From: Tannerella sp.
GTDB lineage: Bacteria > Bacteroidota > Bacteroidia > Bacteroidales > Tannerellaceae
Length of the DNA: 6,770 bases
Direction of reading: 5' to 3'
NCBI GenBank assembly: GCA_031261145.1
Contig: JAISJX010000318.1
Coordinates: 1 to 6,770, forward strand
Part shown: one piece after another, positions 4,412 through 6,770 of the stretch
How the letters are laid out: every line of letters begins with the position of its first letter
Numbering within the stretch: position 1 is the first letter of the stretch
Notes under the pieces: model-generated
Seen by the model: only the letters and a program-made list of their open reading frames with translations
Database searches by the model: none
Told to the model about the DNA's origin: nothing
Made by a program: the position numbers and the translations under genes

Positions 4412-6421
4412 ATGGAAATCTTCATTTACCTCCTAAAGGTAAACGTGGCTATTGCTGTCTTTTACCTAATCTACCGGCTCTGTTACCGGAGCGATACCTT
4501 TTTCACGTTGCGGCGGCATCTCTTATTGAGTATGCTCGTCTTATCGGCGGCGTATCCGTTCCTTGACTTTTCGCAGTGGTTCATGCACAACGCCACATTG
4601 ACGGAGGCGGCGGTTATCTACGGGCACTATCTGCCTGAACTGACCGTGACGGCGCCCGGCATCCCGGCCGCTCCAGCCTATTCACTGGGAGAGTACGCGC
4701 TTGGATTCTATCTGGCCGTAACCGGTATTTTACTGCTCCGGTTAGTCTTTCATCTATTCAAAATCGGCTGGTTGCGAATCCGTTGCGAGAAAATGGAAAC
4801 AGAAAATAAAACCGTTTTCCGCCTGCAACCCCCTACCCCCCCGTGTTCGTTTTTCCACTGGATTTTTATCCATCCGGAGATGCACAAACCGTGGGAGTTG
4901 CACGAGATACTGGTACACGAATGCGTACACGCCCGCCAGCATCATTCGATGGATATTCTGCTGTCCGAAATCGTTTGCGCTTTCTGCTGGATTAATCCGC
5001 TGGTTTGGATGCTGAAAGGCGAAATCCATCGCAATCTCGAATTTCTGGTTGATTACCAGGTAGTCAGAGAAGGCGTCGATTCCAAAAGTTATCAGTATCA
5101 TCTATTGCGGCTGGCTTATCATCCGGCACAAAAAACAATTGTCAATCAATTCAATGTATCACCTCTAAAAGAGCGTATCATGATGTTAAATGCCAAACAG
5201 TCCCCTAAAATGAAACTGATCGCTTACACACTGTTACTGCCTTTGGTTTTTCTGTTTGTAGGCGCCAATAACGCCGGAGCGATGGTAAAGCGGATATCCG
5301 GCTCCGGAATCGTTAACGCTAAAACCTTAGAAAAGATAATCTTCCCCGAAAAGATTGTTTTTCCCGATGAAACCGGCGATTATGCCCAACAGAAAAAAAC
5401 GGTAATCACCGGCGCCATTATGGACGAAAGTGACAAAAAGCCCATACCCGGTGTGAATATTGTTATTATCGGGAAAACGATTGGCACTATCAGTGATGTG
5501 GATGGCCGATTTGCATTGCAAATCAGTGAAGGTGACAGCATTTTATTCAGCTATGTCGGATACCACAGCACTCAATATGTATTCAGCGGCACAGACAAAG
5601 AGACGCCAAAACCTGTCAGCGTTTCGTTGAAACGCGAAGTGAAAAACATAGAAGAAGTGGTTGTCGTAGGATATGGCGCGATGCACAACCCTCCTCCCGC
5701 AACGGCGAAAGCGCCGGTTCAATCATCTGATACCGGCGAAGAACATGTCTTTATGCTCGTAGAAGAGATGCCGGAATTTCCCGGAGGAAATACAGCTATG
5801 ATGAACTATATTGCAGGAAATATCAAATATCCTGTGACAGCACAAACAAACGGCGTACATGGGCGGGTTACGTGCTCTTTTGTAATCGATCCGAGCGGCG
5901 CAATTACAGATGTTAAGGTTGTCCGGAGCGTTGATCCGTCATTAGACAGCGAGGCAGTCCGCCTCATTTACTCCATGCCGCAATGGAAACCCGGCAGGCA
6001 ACGGGGTAAAGCGGTTGCCGTAAGATTCACTGTTCCAATCACATTCCGTCTGCAAGGCGTAACAAGTGACGATAATACGGCATCGCCCGCGAATGAAGAC
6101 GGTTCCATACCCGCTGATACAGGCAATAATAATATCCTGGCCCTTGATATGGACTCGGAACAGGTGATAAACAGTATCACCCAAAAGATAGATGGAAAGC
6201 CGCTTATTTATGTTGACGGCGAGCTGGTTACTTCTCTGGGAAGCATTGATCGGAGCACCATTGAAAACATTTCCGTGTTCAAAAACCCCCTGCCGGATGC
6301 CGCTGATGGCCTCATCCTTATCAAAACGAAAAATGCAACGGAAAAAGAGATGGAAAAGATAAGGGACATCTATAAAAAACATAAAATTAATTCCGATTTC
6401 TATTCGGCTAAGGATGAATGA
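4412..6421 (+). CDS. BlaR1-like M56 membrane metalloprotease with carboxypeptidase-regulatory, TonB C-terminal and plug-like regions
   Basis: This 669-residue protein starts with membrane segments at about 3-22, 36-52 and 95-115. The M56 zinc-protease core follows: HECVH (169-173, catalytic Glu170) and the probable third zinc ligand Glu210 in RNLEFLVDYQVV, after the family motif WINPLVWM. A fourth membrane segment lies at about 267-285. The remainder should be periplasmic: a carboxypeptidase-regulatory-like domain (about 329-407), the SusC-style linker EEVVVVGYG (414-422), a TonB C-terminal domain (about 467-547, with IKYPVTAQ and SMPQWKPGRQRGKAVAVRF), and a plug-like stretch (593-641, PLIYVDG ... 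STIENISVFK ... DGLILIKTKN). The BlaR1 penicillin-binding domain is absent. It probably senses an envelope or outer-membrane state and triggers loss of the adjacent repressor. An outer-membrane barrel gene follows after 21 bases. The M56 and TonB assignments are firm; the signal is unknown. Confidence 0.93.
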   Translation: MEIFIYLLKVNVAIAVFYLIYRLCYRSDTFFTLRRHLLLSMLVLSAAYPFLDFSQWFMHNATLTEAAVIYGHYLPELTVTAPGIPAAPAYSLGEYALGFYLAVTGILLLRLVFHLFKIGWLRIRCEKMETENKTVFRLQPPTPPCSFFHWIFIHPEMHKPWELHEILVHECVHARQHHSMDILLSEIVCAFCWINPLVWMLKGEIHRNLEFLVDYQVVREGVDSKSYQYHLLRLAYHPAQKTIVNQFNVSPLKERIMMLNAKQSPKMKLIAYTLLLPLVFLFVGANNAGAMVKRISGSGIVNAKTLEKIIFPEKIVFPDETGDYAQQKKTVITGAIMDESDKKPIPGVNIVIIGKTIGTISDVDGRFALQISEGDSILFSYVGYHSTQYVFSGTDKETPKPVSVSLKREVKNIEEVVVVGYGAMHNPPPATAKAPVQSSDTGEEHVFMLVEEMPEFPGGNTAMMNYIAGNIKYPVTAQTNGVHGRVTCSFVIDPSGAITDVKVVRSVDPSLDSEAVRLIYSMPQWKPGRQRGKAVAVRFTVPITFRLQGVTSDDNTASPANEDGSIPADTGNNNILALDMDSEQVINSITQKIDGKPLIYVDGELVTSLGSIDRSTIENISVFKNPLPDAADGLILIKTKNATEKEMEKIRDIYKKHKINSDFYSAKDE

Positions 6422-6442
6422 GAAAAACTAAACAAGATAAAC

Positions 6443-6770
6443 ATGAAAAAAATCGTATTTATTGTAATCTGCTTGATGACAGGAGGTTACTCTTTACAAG
6501 CCGTTGAAAGTGAAAAAGGGAATATTCAAGTGAAAGGGCGCATCCAGGTGGATGGGACCAACGAAGATATTCCTTATGTGACCATTACGGTGCAAAATGA
6601 CAGTGCACGGGTTATCACGCGGCAGGCGTCTGACGATGCAGGGCGGTTTACCCTTCAATTGAAAGCCGGTTCTTACAAATTAATCCTGTCGGCCGTCGGT
6701 TACACCACGACGGAAAAAGAGGTTACCCTCGCCGAAGGCGAAGCCGCCAAAGACTTGGGGAATATCACCA
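6443..6770 (+). CDS. Outer-membrane beta-barrel (TonB-receptor-like) protein, first 109 residues, cut by the right edge
   Basis: The frame is open from the ATG at 6443 to the edge, 21 bases after the M56 gene, so it is probably the third gene of the same operon. Residues 1-20 form a signal peptide (MKKIVFIVICLMTGGYSLQA, cleavage probably after Ala20). A carboxypeptidase-regulatory-like beta-sandwich spans about 28-98 (VKGRIQVDG, DDAGRFTLQLKAGSYKLILS, VGYTTTEKEV). This start is usual for the large barrel proteins of Bacteroidota that carry such a domain before a plug and barrel and lack a SusD partner. The barrel itself lies outside the window, so the class is inferred from the N-terminus and the neighbourhood. 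The preceding TonB-domain protein may interact with it. No Shine-Dalgarno sequence is present. Confidence 0.75.
   Translation, partial: MKKIVFIVICLMTGGYSLQAVESEKGNIQVKGRIQVDGTNEDIPYVTITVQNDSARVITRQASDDAGRFTLQLKAGSYKLILSAVGYTTTEKEVTLAEGEAAKDLGNIT

Noticed and set aside
4038..6421. Beta-lactam resistance regulator pair (BlaI-BlaR1)
   Set aside because: The families match, but the sensor lacks a penicillin-binding domain and no beta-lactamase or penicillin-binding protein gene is present, so a resistance role is not supported.
1..6770. CRISPR arrays, insertion sequences, tRNA or rRNA genes
   Set aside because: No regularly spaced repeats, transposase-like frames, terminal inverted repeats or structured-RNA signatures were seen on either strand.

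Overview
The window looks like a chromosomal piece of a Bacteroidota genome, most likely order Bacteroidales. It carries a SusC/RagA-type TonB-dependent receptor with an STN domain, a FecR-like anti-sigma factor with the C-terminal domain typical of this phylum, and a Bacteroidetes-type ECF sigma factor. The non-coding gaps contain several matches to the Bacteroides housekeeping promoter -7 box TAnnTTTG, and most genes lack a Shine-Dalgarno sequence, as is usual in this phylum. I would not name a genus from this sequence.

Left half (1-3700, all genes on the minus strand): the transcription order is ECF sigma factor (3700-3116), FecR-like anti-sigma factor (3043-2078), then the N-terminal 630 residues of a SusC-like outer-membrane receptor (1890 to the left edge, cut off). 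This is the classic trans-envelope signalling cassette. A ligand bound by the receptor is reported through its periplasmic STN domain to the membrane-anchored anti-sigma factor, which releases the sigma factor to transcribe the receptor operon. A SusD-like partner would be expected beyond the left edge. The 187-base gap between the anti-sigma gene and the receptor gene holds, on the opposite strand, a TAnnTTTG promoter box followed about 50 bases later by an intrinsic terminator. That is the layout of a short cis-antisense RNA against the receptor mRNA leader.

Middle (3701-4037): a 337-base divergent regulatory region without a convincing gene. It contains a minus-strand promoter box for the sigma gene, two plus-strand boxes for the right-hand operon, and a perfect 6-bp inverted repeat overlapping the proximal plus-strand box, a good candidate operator.

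Right half (4038-6770, plus strand): a tightly packed operon of a BlaI/MecI-family repressor, a large BlaR1-like M56 membrane metalloprotease, and the start of an outer-membrane beta-barrel protein with an N-terminal carboxypeptidase-regulatory-like domain (cut off at the right edge). The M56 protein has no penicillin-binding sensor domain. Its periplasmic part is instead a mosaic: a carboxypeptidase-regulatory-like domain, a SusC-style EEVVVVGYG linker, a TonB C-terminal domain, and a stretch resembling a shortened SusC plug. The likely logic is that the M56 protein senses something in the envelope or outer membrane and inactivates the repressor, which relieves repression of its own operon. 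The two halves are thus two unrelated envelope-sensing circuits placed back to back.
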